A program made the position numbers and the translations under genes. Below are positions 43,034-54,473 of a stretch of 64,000 nt of DNA, piece by piece. How positions within the stretch are numbered: the first letter of the stretch is position 1; each line of letters opens with the position of its first letter. Where the stretch lies: NCBI RefSeq assembly GCF_000350225.1, contig NW_005179241.1:300264-364263 (forward strand), given 5' to 3'. Source of the stretch: Chondrus crispus (lineage: Eukaryota; Rhodophyta; Florideophyceae; Gigartinales; Gigartinaceae). The notes beneath the pieces are model-generated. The model worked only from the letters and a program-made list of their open reading frames with translations, was not told the DNA's origin and made no database searches.

Positions 43034-45430
43034 GTTGTAGTCAAAGAAGCCCACATGTCAGTGTTAGAGCTGTAGTCTGTACAGGCGAGAGCGAGCGGAC
43101 CCGAGGGTCTTGAAAAAGGAACGAGGGCATGGAAAGAGTCAGGTGAGGGACCCTCAGATCCCCACAGACAAGTAGAGCGACGCGTACCGTCAGTTCAGGA
43201 AATGAGAATTTTATTGTAGTCCAAAGATGAGGTACTACGCGGTCTACGAGTGAGCATGAGTCACCGAGCTCACGTGAAATGACGTTGGACCGGCAATCTG
43301 CCCTAATCAAGGGCGAATTACGAAAGAAAATGGGAATGGGCACTGTACTTGGAAGAGGAAGCGCACGACGAGTGTTCAGTAGCCAAAGTGGAACACAGAA
43401 CCACATTGGGAAAATTTAATCAAAATCTAGGAAGGCGTGTCGGACCGAGCGCACAAGGCGCTGGGTACTTACAGAAAGTGCGAAATGCACACACAAGTCC
43501 GTGCCGTATATCTATGCGAACTCACGAACGAATGAATGAGAAGCACGATCGTCCCAGACGAGATGTTGGAAAAGGGGAGCGACGCTAGTCGTCGACCACG
43601 CTCACAAGCCGGAGGACAGAGGCGCTGTTGCGCGTGATGGGACTCAGGATCGAGGGACCACAGCCTAACTCAGGAAATATCGAGAATACCGTCGGTTGCG
43701 GCATGCACGGACCCTCCTGTAGTTTTCTTAGCACGCGCGCGACACACTTACCGATCTCCAACAATCAGCAACTTTGTCTTTGTCTTTGGTTTTCCTTTTT
43801 ATCTCTATTTGTTCGTTCTTATTTAATTTTTTAGTGTCCAGGAAACCACCCTGGACGGCGGAGGTCGAGCAGAAAGTCCAGAAAGATCGATGGAAGGAGT
43901 AAGCAGTAGGCCACTGCCGCGGCGAAAGTGAGGAGACGTCTACAGTAGACCTAGGATTCGAGACGAGGCGCGCAGTTTAAGATGGAGAAAGGGGCTCGCA
44001 TCGCGTGAGTGTGTGCGAAGCGGGATGCGAACGAAGATAGACAGACTTAAGAGACCAGGGGGGATTCTCGAGGTGAGTTCCACGAGATATCCCGAAACGA
44101 CGATGAGCTGCGGATGACGAAAGCAGCCAAAAGATAATGGCGATCGAGCAAACTAGGAAGGAGCTTTCACATGGCCGTACGTCGAGGTTGCTGAAGCAAC
44201 GCCCCTGTGACGCCGTTGTGGTCAGTCTATAGAGGATCAGCGGTCCTTTCTGCAACAAGTTCCAGCTGTTCCCTGACCGTCAACATTCATTTTTCGTTTC
44301 TAATCCCCGAGTAACGGACATGGACCGCAAGCTCGAAATGACGGTGCCCCACCGCACAGGGATTGCGACCGCTTTTTGTGACAGGTTGCATGCACCCGAC
44401 TTTTATCATGGAACTTACACGTAATGCTTGACCCCGGGAACGCCCCACGTCGAAGAGGATACTGCCACTAAGATCTGCATGACCAACGCACACCCAGGCT
44501 GTTGGCAGGAAGAGGGAAAATTCCAAAAAGTATGAAGGTGGACAGCGACGAAGCCCCACCTCGGTCGCGAGAAATTGACAGGACCCTGGCAAGGAAGGGA
44601 AAAATATAGACAAACAGCGGGTGTGAGGCAACTACAATGGGCGCGATTTTATTCTCCGTAGGGAAAGCTCTACACCCCCGACATTCCCATATACAGGTGA
44701 TTTCAGGGGCTCGATGTTTATAGACGCACGTTTCACAAGCTCAGTGACCCCGATTATTATTGTTGTGCGCAACTCAACCCACGAGTCCGAGGAGGGAACC
44801 TTCAGGAAGGTAGAGGCCGCACGAGGCAGTCCGTCTGACCAGCGACAAAAGGGGTATGACCCATGTGGTCGTACACCTAACAGGCCGATGATATGAGAAG
44901 GAGACGTTTGAAGATGGTCACTGGCGACCATTCGGAGGATGACCAAGTATATCCAGCAAACTGTGTGAAGGCGGAGCAACTTGTCAGTAGCTTCTCACTA
45001 GGACACTAAGGGACTTGGCACGTCGTTACGCAGTACAAAATTCGTCGCTTTGAGTGACAACTCAAAAATATGGGGGACGCTCTGATCGAGCTCACGGCTG
45101 ACGAAATTAACGTTTCAGTATCAATCGGTTCACAAGCCGAGATCCGCAAAGTTTGATGAACATGGTTTTTCTAGCGGATCGTCTGTCACCAGTTCATTAT
45201 TTTTTATGACTGGTTCGACCTCAGCATGGAACCCACGCTGAGATTGTCCAGAGACATCGTCGGCACACGTCCTCCCGCAAGGTCCGAAAATGAATAAAAA
45301 GGCGGAAAAGCGGAAGAGGAGCATGTCGCACGACGGAAGAAGAAAAAAATACAGTGCACATGCGGATGAAGTCAGGAGAACTGGTAAAATTCCCATCGGG
45401 GAGCCACGCGAAGAGCAATGCAACCTAGCG
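43034..45430. other. 3' region of Gypsy copy 1, no gene recognised
   Basis: Between the chromodomain and the antisense ORF remnant. No domain seen on either strand. A pyrimidine-rich stretch at 43770-43835 ends TTTTTTAG and recalls a splice acceptor. The region is about 1.7 kb shorter than in copy 2. Confidence 0.5.
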
Positions 45431-46009
45431 TCAAGACCGCTGCCGAAGCCCTGGGCCGTCTTCTCCAGAAACTATATGAACTCGCAACTGCAAAGAAAAA
45501 TTGTAGGGAGTCGTTATGCAGGCGCTCGCTGATGGAAAGACAGTTTGCAGGGAGAGAGTGAGACGGCCCCGTGGGGGAGGATGACATAGGATGGAAGTGG
45601 GAACTGCTATACGGGTTCGCCAGTCAAAAGAGCGGATGGAAAGCACCGGGAGATTACCGGGAAGCATGGCCGCGTCGTCGGCGAATTTGTGTTCGATTTT
45701 GGAAACGTCGCAGATACCCACGGAGGAGAACCACTGGGCCGAGGCAAATAAGGAAGGATGTTCGTGCATGACTTTGTCCTGTAGCTCTTCGAGCGAGGGG
45801 TAGTAGCGGGCTACCCAAGAGGGATGATAACCTCGATGAAAGGCCGGGTCGGAGACGTCCGAATTAGGGGGACGTCGGGGTATAGGAGGGAGATTGACGG
45901 AAGCGCGAGACTTGTTCGCGAAGCCGACCCCGGTGCGTCGTGGGGCAGTATTTTTGCCCGCGAACTCAGGAGGCGGAGGACACGTGGGATTCGTCTTGTC
46001 CTTGCTCAT
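45431..46009 (-). pseudogene. antisense ORF remnant of Gypsy copy 1 (N-terminal part)
   Basis: Minus-strand ORF starting at ATG 46009 (MSKDKTNPTCPPPPEF), 106 bp from the 3' LTR; the open frame extends further back to 46132 inside the LTR. Its first 150 residues align with the 551-codon ORF of Gypsy copy 2: PAFHRGYHPSWVARYYPSLE against PAFHPGYHSSWVARRYPSLE, and FDWRTRIAVPTSIL against FDWRARIAIPTSIL. After LTLSLQ the similarity stops and the frame soon ends, so the rest was deleted. Many substitutions look conservative, which hints at past selection on the protein. Confidence 0.8.
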
Positions 46010-46103
46010 GCGGAGACCGTCGGTCAGGAATGGAAAAGTAGAGGGTCGAGAAGAGAAGAAGGAGTTGGAGAACAAGGAGTGTAGCCGATGTGCAAGGGCG
46101 TCC

Positions 46104-46113
46104 AGAAGGGGGA
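46104..46113 (+). promoter_or_regulatory. polypurine tract of Gypsy copy 1
   Basis: AGAAGGGGGA followed by TA and the LTR start TGTAGTGCAAC. It is in the expected place for priming of plus-strand DNA. Confidence 0.75.
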
Positions 46114-46115
46114 TA

Positions 46116-47156
46116 TGTAGTGCAACACGCACCTGAAGAGAGGGTGAAAAGAAAGGAAAATATTTGGATATGAAAAGTAGTCCGGGTTGGGGGACACACG
46201 TGTGAATAATTGCACAGTTTTAATTTTTAATTATTTTATTTTATTTAGTTAATTAGTTGGCATTAATTTTGCTGACACTAGATTGGATCTAGGATCTAGC
46301 GCCGCGAGCTACTGTAGTGACTCTGGCGGGGCGATATATACCTTAGCCCTCTGACCACCAAGTCAGTAAAGGTAACCCGAGTTGCCAGAGTTGAATACCG
46401 CCTTGGTCGAAGTCCGTCTTTCCCAAGACTCTCCCTTTTACCACAGATTACGTTATCCTTTGCGCTCGGGGGTTCCCTTTTTCTTTTTCTTTTATTTCCC
46501 CATTCTTTTCTATCTCTACATCTATTTTTCGCTTAATTGTGTTGGTTCCACTGGAGTTGGTTGCGACCGATCCGGTGTAGGTGTTCTTAGCCATCGGGCA
46601 ACACGTTGTGTAGCGCTGCTACTGTTTCAAGTTCCGTCGGAAGGCTGTTGCAACGACGCCTCCGTCGAAGGTCTTACTGTATAAGACAGAGTTGGTACCA
46701 CCTATCGCGATTGCGATGGCGCTGGTGAGGGTGTTTTTAGCCATGGGGCAACACGTCCGTAGCAGCGCTGCTACACGGTAACGATCCCGTCGGGTAGTGC
46801 TGAGCAAGCCCCCGTCGAAGACCTTGAATTATACCCAAGGTGCTGAAGACGCTCGTCGAGCATTGGCCTTACAACCCAGCGAACCGCGGTCACATGTAGA
46901 CAAGCCCAACCCGCACTCGCCGAGCACTCAAGTCTTCGCAAGTCTCTACCACCATTTTCCTCCCGGGCGGGGCATCTTTCCTTAACCCCCCCGTCGGAGT
47001 TGAGCTACCGTGGGCCGCAAGCCCACACAAGGGGAAAGGGAGTCTCGAACGCTCCGTAGCGCGTGCCATCGGCAGTGGTTGTGTCTGTTGTTGTTTTTCG
47101 TCTTTTTGTTTGACCGTCGGACTGTGTTCGAGGCCTACCAGGCACATTGCACTACA
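46116..47156 (+). repeat. 3' LTR of Gypsy copy 1 (1041 bp)
   Basis: Starts TGTAGTGCAACACGC and ends GCACATTGCACTACA. Direct repeat of 35137-36164. TATATA at 46335-46340. Confidence 0.93.
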
Positions 47157-47470
47157 CTGTTTTGAATCTGGCTTAGACGACTTTCCGAACTTAATCCGGC
47201 TCTTGTGGGGTTGCTCAAAGCTGCGGGCAAATTTGACAGATGGCCTACCGTTCTTCAGCAAAAGGTTTTCGCGACGACTCGGCAGCATGTTGTAAACAAT
47301 AATTTCAGCGCAGTCGTGGAGATCGTCTCGTGCTCAGTGATATCCGCGATGAGCGTAGCGAAGTAACGTGCGAACAATAACCTCTTCTTCTTCCTTACTC
47401 AATGCAGTTGGGTGGCCTTGTTAGCGAATAGGGACTGGCTTTGTTAGTGATGACTGGCGCTTGTAGTACC
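47157..47470 (-). pseudogene. pogo-type transposase copy I, N-terminal part
   Basis: Minus strand. Reads a CENP-B/Tc5-type helix-turn-helix region: HPTALSKEEEEVIVRTLLRY (about 47400), then after one stop ARDDLHDCAEIIVYN, LPSRRENLLLKNGRPSVKF and SKPDSK up to the Gypsy insertion. The block pattern (ALSKEEE, AEII, NGRP..KF) matches copy II (KDIGEAVEILFSSFPADRR, NNRPGKRFFHNF) and the pogo/Tigger family. The amino end right of 47470 is not resolved. Confidence 0.8.
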
Positions 47471-47546
47471 GAAAGAACGTACGTTCTTTTGAAAGACCCT
47501 AAGTGCCATCTCCGCACAACCACGTGGTTGCGCGGAGATGGCACTT
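47471..47546. repeat. two adjacent palindromes
   Basis: A 46-bp near-perfect palindrome at 47501-47546 (AAGTGCCATCTCCGC and its complement around CAACCACGTGGTTG, one mismatched pair), preceded by the 18-bp palindrome AAAGAACGTACGTTCTTT at about 47472-47489. It lies at the amino end of pogo copy I and might be a small MITE or part of the transposon end. Confidence 0.8.
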
Positions 47547-49031
47547 TGCAGCAGCATTACGAATGGTGCTGTCCTTGGACGAAACAGCGGCAAATGCGGC
47601 GAGCTTAACGCGGTGCTTTCTCGTCCGACGGTTTGCTTGTTTGTCCATTGGACGTGGGTGATTCCAGGGACTAGCGACTGTGGAATAGAAGGAAGCAAGC
47701 TTCCATCGTTTTTGAAACAAAATAAGCCCACCTTCTCCACCCCCATTTTGCGGGAATTTATTATTGTGGGAAAGCTTGGGGTCTGTACTAGAAGTTGGCA
47801 TGGGTGGGACGTTGGCCCGTTTGATGAGTTGGCGGAAATCAGCAAACCAAACTCGCCATCTTCCCTGTTGTTCCCAAAAAGAGGTCTGGAGGCCTCAATT
47901 TTAATTATTGTTTATGACAAGGCTGTTGTTCCGTTATTTGGGGCCTTGTTCCATTTTGAGGGGTACCCGCGAGTACTGTAGATTACTAAAGAAAGTGATA
48001 AGACTCGGGCACAGGCGAAAGAGCCAATACTATGCCTAGAACAACCGTCGCATACAGATACGGCAGCATGAGTGAGCATACATTTCTAAATCACGGCCAT
48101 GGCCCATATATATTATAATTAACACCTGATATCCAAATGGCAAAGAGAAATTCCACGTACCGAAAAAATGCCAACGATGCCAAATTTCAAAATTTAACAC
48201 AAAGTCCTCGCGAAAAGACCGCGTAATTGTGCAGTTAGAGCGTCACCTCTACGCAACAACCCCCGACGCGTCATGTATACTCCTCTCGTCGCCGTCTTGA
48301 CAACACGAGAACATTACCACCCCTCTTCCCAGTCCACTTTCTGCCTGTCATGGCCCCAATTCCCCCAACCATGCCGCCGCAGCATTGCAGCTACTCGCCG
48401 ACACGGCCGTGGGGCGCGACGACGACATCGCTCAATTCAGCCCATATCGACTCTCACTGTGTTCCGATGAAGACGCCGACTCCCCATGCTCCCTCTTTGA
48501 CACATTTTACAATGAGGGTGGGGCTGAAGTTACTTGAAATATGACAAACGTTCTCCCTCGAAACTCCGAACTACTTTGGCACCACTTGTGTGAGTATGTA
48601 ACTCAGACGTATAATGTTGGCCGAGAACAGAGATCGAAGGTCTCTGAAAAAAACGTACTGTTTATCACGAGCATAGAGGTCAGTGGGACATGTTGGCACG
48701 CGTTTTCAGTATGAAGGAGCGCATTTTTTAAGACTTGGTCATACGTCTTGTGTCTTGGATTCCTCAATTTGTCTTTGACTGCTTTGTGGAGAAGGGTGGC
48801 GAACTCAACAAAATGTCCAATCTCTGAGAGTCGCAGAAGAATTGGAAGTCATTTCCGGAAACTCGTTGCGCCACCGATGTGACGTTCTAGCAAGCTTTCA
48901 GATCCAGCGGAAGTCTTGAGGAAGGGAAGAGATATTTTAGCGGCAAGCATAAACTTTATGGAGATAAAGTTGAGGTTTCTGTACTGCCGAACGGGCTGGA
49001 GCTTGGAATGGCCGCTCACTAGCCAAGATCG
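47547..49031. other. spacer between pogo copies I and II
   Basis: No recognisable gene. Short ORFs on both strands without domains. The terminal inverted repeats of the two pogo copies should lie here but I could not identify them by eye. Confidence 0.4.
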
Positions 49032-49981
49032 GTGTCTGACTCTGAGATTTTGCGGCGAAACCGTGATTGGCATTTGAGGAAATTGGCGAAAAGCGGAACC
49101 GAGAGAGAGTTTGAAGATTTGGGGAGGCTGAGTGTCGAATATCCGCATATTTGGCCAGCCCTTACGTTCAAGGGCTACCAAGGGGTACACGACATTTTGC
49201 GAGGCTTGACACCTTGTAAGAAGCCGAGAAATGGAAGTCTCTCGCGAAGCAATGAGCTGTACAACTGCAAGTTGTCGAGTGACTGCGTCACTGTGGGGAA
49301 TTCTTTTGGGAGACTCTGTGGGCTCTGGAGTCTTTTGTCCCGAAAATGGAGGTGGGGAAAGAGTATCTATGATGACACCGCTAATGAAGAAAATGTTATT
49401 GTCGGCCTCGGTGACAAGCATTCTGCCCGTGGCTTTCCTATCAGCAATAAGGATATCGGTGAGGCAGTCGAGATTCTTTTCTCGTCGTTTCCTGCGGATC
49501 GCCGGGCAAGACTACCATTCGTAAACAACAGACCGGGCAAAAGATTCTTCCACAATTTTCGTGCTAGCCATAGCAACCGCATCCGTTTCAGACGCTGTTT
49601 GATGAAGGAGGAGTTGCGCTGGAGCGCAGGCAACGCAGATGTCGTCACATCCCATTTAATTGAGGTGCACAAGATCATCGCGGACAACAGGATAGATTCA
49701 TATCTTATTACCAATATTGACGAGACTGCCATATCTCCCACTCGTCATAGTCTGAAATCCAACCACAAGAAGGCATACGTAGCAAGATTGTATACAGACT
49801 GGGGTGCTCTGTTCGACGTTCTCCTGAGTTCCGAGACATTGAAACGTTAACAATTATGCCCGTGGTATTTGCGTGTGGTTCCGTTGGAAGGCCTTTGCTT
49901 GTCGTAAAAAGCAAGTAGCATAATTATCGAGTGACATTGTCAGCAGTAGAAGAGCGAGTGGAGACAATTGCAGGTTGTATC
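49032..49981 (+). pseudogene. pogo-type transposase copy II, N-terminal and first catalytic part
   Basis: The open frame to 49850 reads: a helix-turn-helix-like stretch (CKKPRNGSLSRSNELYNCKL), a second DNA-binding region (ARGFPISNKDIGEAVEILFS, LPFVNNRPGKRFFHNF), then SYLITNIDETAISP near 49720, the first catalytic Asp block of DDE_1 transposases. After a frame change near 49850 it continues TLTIMPVVFACGSVGRPLLV and VEERVETIAGCI up to the solo LTR. The frame change, and a stop before VEERVE, make it a pseudogene. The Tc1/mariner superfamily (pogo/Tigger/Fot1 branch) moves by cut-and-paste. It is the same family as copy I. Confidence 0.85.
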
Positions 49982-50682
49982 TGTAGTATAACCCCCCTGG
50001 GGGCTCTTTTCAGGTAGATTAGAACAACAACTGGATCCCATACTGTAGAGCCCGGCGCTCTACGGTACAACCGCGCGTGTCCACGTGTACACCACGGGGA
50101 CAAGGGACACGCGCATACACGTGCACACGTGTACAGTGCGCGAACGAAGCGCGCACGCACCACGGGTAATACGTGTACTGTCAGCATCGACATAGCTGAC
50201 AGTTTTACGAAGCAGGCCAACCTGCACTGCAGTAGCCCACTACAGTACCTCGGTACTGTAGTGTTATGATAGATTGTTTTGTACATTAAATATAGGGCGG
50301 ACTGACGGCGCCGGAGGGGGGCAGGCACGGACTTGTCCACAACCGACCGCCAAGGTCAGTCAACCCAGCTTATTCTAACCATGCGCCTTCGCCCTCGAGC
50401 GCGTTAGGTGGAAGGGAGCGGGTAGGGGACATACGCGTGCTCGAGCGAGCCTAGATCCGCCTCCGCCCGTCAGCGCTGGTACGTTACCCAGCGCTGCTCC
50501 GGAGCGTCGAGGCGTAGGTCGGCCCGCACGTGCGCTCGTCCCCGACCGTCCCGCTCTACCACACCGCTACCAGGGCCCGCTTCCCTGCCTCGTTAGCTGA
50601 TGCTTCGCCCGTCTTCCCACTCGAACGGGTCTACCTCGGACTGCGCATACACCCTCGGTTGTCTGGGGGTGTTTATGCTACA
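49982..50682 (+). repeat. solo LTR of the LTR-A family (701 bp) in pogo copy II
   Basis: Starts TGTAGTATAAC and ends GTTTATGCTACA, flanked on both sides by GTATC (49977-49981 and 50683-50687). Excision of the LTR and one GTATC joins AGCI to PTGSVITCREDSAG in frame. Orientation is opposite to 1495-2122. Contains the hairpin at 50177-50203. Confidence 0.9.
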
Positions 50683-51009
50683 GTATCCCAACCGGTAGTG
50701 TTATTACTTGTCGTGAAGACAGTGCAGGCGTGGACTCTCAAATTTTTTATAAATGGACAAGTGTGTTTGTGGATGACAACAAAAATAATATTGAGCAGTG
50801 GAAAGATACTTTTATTGCTTGGTGGCTAGGGAGGTCACATGAGGTAACGGACAGTGCATTTTTCTCGACGCTGCCGTCATCGTGCACGCTTTGCCGGGGC
50901 ACAATTGCAGTATTACGCAACCGTTGGATGTGTACGTGTTCGTCGCATTTAAACACAAGCTTCGAGACCTTGTTGAGGGCCAATCAAGTCTCACGAAGGA
51001 CAATATCTA
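50683..51009 (+). pseudogene. pogo-type transposase copy II, C-terminal part
   Basis: Resumes after the solo LTR: TCREDSAGVDSQIFYKWTSV (the same block as in copy I), then after frame changes HALPGHNCSITQPLDVYVFV, the conserved QPLDV block near the last catalytic residue. It is cut at 51009 by Gypsy copy 3. Confidence 0.85.
51005..51009. repeat. presumed target-site copy ATCTA of Gypsy copy 3
   Basis: Five bases of pogo copy II just outside the 5' LTR. The partner should lie beyond position 64000, after the 3' LTR. Confidence 0.5.
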
Positions 51010-52026
51010 TGTAGTGCAATAAGCTACTTGGGAAACTGGAACGTTGGGTACTGTAGTCCGAGTTGGGGGACACAAGTGTGAAATGGATCACGATATTAAT
51101 TTATTATTTAATTTTAATTAGTTACCAATTAATTATCTAACATTAGATTAGATTTAGGATTTAGGGCCGAGAGCTACTGTAGTGGCTCCGGCGGGGCGAT
51201 ATATACCTTAGCCCTCTGACCACCAAGTCAATAAAAGTAACCCGAGTTGCCAGAGTCTGATATCGCCTTGGTTGAAATCCGTCTTTTACAAGACAATCCC
51301 TTTACCTACAGATTACTTTATCCTTTGCGCTCGGGGGTTCCCTTTCCTTTTCCTTTATTTCCCTATCCTTTTCTATCTCTAATTCTACCTCTTTTTCCCT
51401 TATCTTGTGTTGGTGCCATCGGCCTCTGTTGCGACCAAACTGGTGTAGGTGTCGTTGCCATCGGGCGACACAGTTGACGTCGCGCTGCTACTGTGACCCA
51501 TTTTCCGACGGATACTGTTGCAACGACGTCTCCCTCGAGAGGCTTCGTCGCGTTACAAGCCAGTGTTGGTGCCATCGGCCTCGGTTGCGACCGAACCGGT
51601 GTAGGTGTTTCGAGCCATCGGGCGGCACAGTTGACGTAGCGCTTCTACTTTTATTTTATCCCGTCCGGCTGCGTTGCGACGCCCCCGTCGAAGGCCTTGT
51701 CGCGTTTCAAGGTGTCGAAGAAGCTCAACGAGCATTGGCTTTACAACCCAGTAGAACCGGGGTACCTAAGTACGCGCCCCACCCCACACTCGTCGAGCAG
51801 TTCTCTTCGCAAGTCTCTACCACATCGATCCCGGGTCGGGCTATTTCTCTGTGCCCTCCCTATCAGGGATCTGAGCTGCTACGAGTCGCAAGCTCGTTTA
51901 AACGGGGAAGAGAGAGTCGGACACCCCGTAGCGCTGTGCCATCGGCAATTCTTCTTTTTGTTGCTGTTGTTGTTTTTGCTGGACCATCGCACCGCGGGTT
52001 CTGCCTGACAGGCGCATTGCACTACA
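51010..52026 (+). repeat. 5' LTR of Gypsy copy 3 (1017 bp)
   Basis: Starts TGTAGTGCAATAAGC and ends GGCGCATTGCACTACA. TATATA at 51200-51205. Contains a 156-bp tandem duplication beginning TGTTGGTGCCATCGGCCTC at 51408 and again at 51564. Closest to the LTR of copy 2. Confidence 0.92.
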
Positions 52027-52189
52027 GACGTAGTGTCTAGACCTAGAACTGCGTACAGGAGACCCGACGTAGAAACTGCGTAAGCTGAAACGGACTACAG
52101 GAGTTGTCTCGGCGACGTCAGTTTATTTAGGTGCTGTAGCGTTTTCTATTTGTTTTGTGTTAAGTTAGGTTCGTTTTTGGAAACGAACC

Positions 52190-54473
52190 ATGTCGACAAG
52201 CGCCCCCGGGGAAGTCGGTCCCGGGGCGAGCAGAATCGGATCGGCAAGGGCGTCGAGGATCCGGCGGGGTCCTCGCACCCGAAGCCAGGCCAATACGGCC
52301 ACGGATCCCGAAGGTCAAGAATCCCCGACGGGGATTGAAGCCGACAAGGATAACCTATCCTACAGGTTCGAGAAGATGGGCGAGGAGATTCGGTAAGAGA
52401 TGACGAGAAATCTCGAGGCTGAATTAGCCCTCGTCCGTAAGCAACTGGAGTTGCAAGCATCCGAGTTCCACACCGTTTTAGGAGAGCTATCGGCTCGAGT
52501 GGATCTCGTCGAGAAGGAGCGAGGTGATGCGACCGACGGTCTGGAGCCGGAGGTGCTAGCTTCGTTGAAAATTTCAGTCAAGGATGCAAGGCGCAACGCG
52601 AATCAAGCTTTGGAGTCTTTGGGGAAATTTAGAGCCAGTATCGACGACAAGTTTGACCGCGCCGCTCATTGTCTCAAGAACCTTGAACAGGCCGCCGGTC
52701 AAGAGCCGCTCCCAACGGGTCGAGAAGGCGACCGTCGATCGAAGAAGGATAGGGCCGCTGTACAGCGGAGTTCCAAGTCGAAGACTTCGAAGAAGAATCT
52801 GCGACGCAGGAGCAAGAGTCACTGTAGTGACGAGCCGGAAGACCAAGACTCAATGACCGAGTCGAATGGCCTTTCCGAAGATGGTGACGACGGTTCGTCG
52901 AACCATGCCATCACTTCCGAACATCGTTCAGAGGAAGGAAACGGAATTTCGCAGGGCAAGAAAATAACCTCCAGACGGGGCGGGATCACTTCGTCCGCCT
53001 CGCCGAGAGACAAAGACGCTGAGCCAGAGGACGTCGCAACGCCACGCGGACCGCCATGGGAGGAGTTGGAGGAGCTGAATCCGACCAAGTACCTCTTCAA
53101 AAAATTACTTTCGTACCGAACATACCGCTTGCGGAACCCGCAGACATATTTGTCAAGTTCCCGGCGGACCGCCGTGCGAAAAATCAGGAGAGATATTCCG
53201 CCTAAGGTGAAGAAGGACAACACGTTCACAGGTGAAGACGGGGTCCTTGTGTTGGATTTTTTGGCAAAGTTAGTTCAAGAGTTTGATACTCAAGAAATGA
53301 ACGAGGGGCAAGCGATCCACTTGTTGCCCGAACTTCTAAGCGGCATCGCCCTGAGACAGTACACTTCGGTGTCTCAGACGGCCAGGTCCCACCAGGGGAA
53401 GATATTCTTTCGGCCGGAGGCCGTACAGTGTTTGCTGAGGAGTTTCGCAACGGACGAGGCGATCCGTCAAGCCGTGCTCGCGTTGCGCGAAGTTCAGCAG
53501 AGACCGTCTGAAGACGAGATGGAATTTTACATTGGCCTAACAGAGGCGAGTAATCGCTGTGGGAATGTTTATTCCATGGAGGAGCAGATGACCATGTTCA
53601 TCTAGGGGCTACATGCCAGTATTAAGCTCATGGTCTCGCAATATCGACAAGATAACCGAGATGTCTCATTTTTGAGATTGGTAAATTACGCAAAGGCGCA
53701 TGGCTCGGCGAGCCGAGCCAAGGACAAGAAGACCAAGAAGGTCACGATTCAGACGCCGTCGACGTTCAGGGCCGGGAAGAAGCCGAGGGCTTCTTATCCC
53801 GGTCGTAAAGGTCAGGCCGCCGTCTACTTAGCCGAGTCAATCTCCGCGTCAGATGAACTCGGTGTGCACGGAAGTAGCGAAAATCATTATGAAGGAGCAT
53901 TGGTAGCCGAAGGCAATTTTATTGAGCCATCGGAGGGCTACGGACACGAGGACTACGGGGCAAGCGGTTCGTCAACTTTACCGACGCCCACATACACGAC
54001 GGAGTCGTTTTCAGAGCCCACGGATCGTGATGATGTTCCGAGGGCGCGGCCACACCCCGGCGCCGCGCATGGCGATGGAAGACAAGGGTACAACGTTTGG
54101 AAGGCCAGGCTGGATGGGAAGGCCGCAACATCAAGGAAGGCCGCCGGCCCGTGGAGGACCTAGGCCGCAATATCCCGTCAAGACGCACGGACTGGTGTGC
54201 TATCATTGTTACGAAAAGCAGCACGCCGTGCCAGCGTGCATTCTTTCGCTCCGGGAAATGCACCGAGTTTCGGGAAATTATGAGGCGTTGTCTCCGATGG
54301 AGAGGTTAGGGATACCATCGACGAGTTATCTGAAGGTCAAGAATTGGTTCGACTCGCAGACGGCGAGCACGCCGAGTGCTTCAACGCCGAGGTCGAACCA
54401 ACCCTTCAGAGGGCCCGCCGCGGGGCCGGCGTCGTCGGACGTGAGAGGGAACCCGCAGCAGCAGGGAAACTAG
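52190..54473 (+). pseudogene. gag: gag polyprotein of Gypsy copy 3, broken
   Basis: ATG at 52190 (MSTSAPGEVGPGASR). An intact version would be about 760 residues. Amino-terminal coiled-coil (EAELALVRKQLELQASEF), basic linker, gag domain (LDFLAKLVQEFDTQEMNEGQ, YSMEEQMTMF), and CCHC knuckle at 54198-54239. Breaks: CAA-type codon to TAA at 52397, TAG at 53603, and a frame change near 54025. The carboxy end is at TAG 54471-54473, directly preceded by GGGAAAC. It overlaps pol by 130 bases. Confidence 0.88.

Larger units (their letters stand above)
35137..47156 (+). mobile_element. Gypsy chromovirus copy 1, full length, inserted in pogo copy I
   Basis: A 12,020-bp element with two LTRs, gag, pol with chromodomain, a 3' region with an antisense ORF remnant, a polypurine tract, and a 5-bp target duplication. 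Coding regions hold several stops and shifts, so it is not autonomous. Confidence 0.92.
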
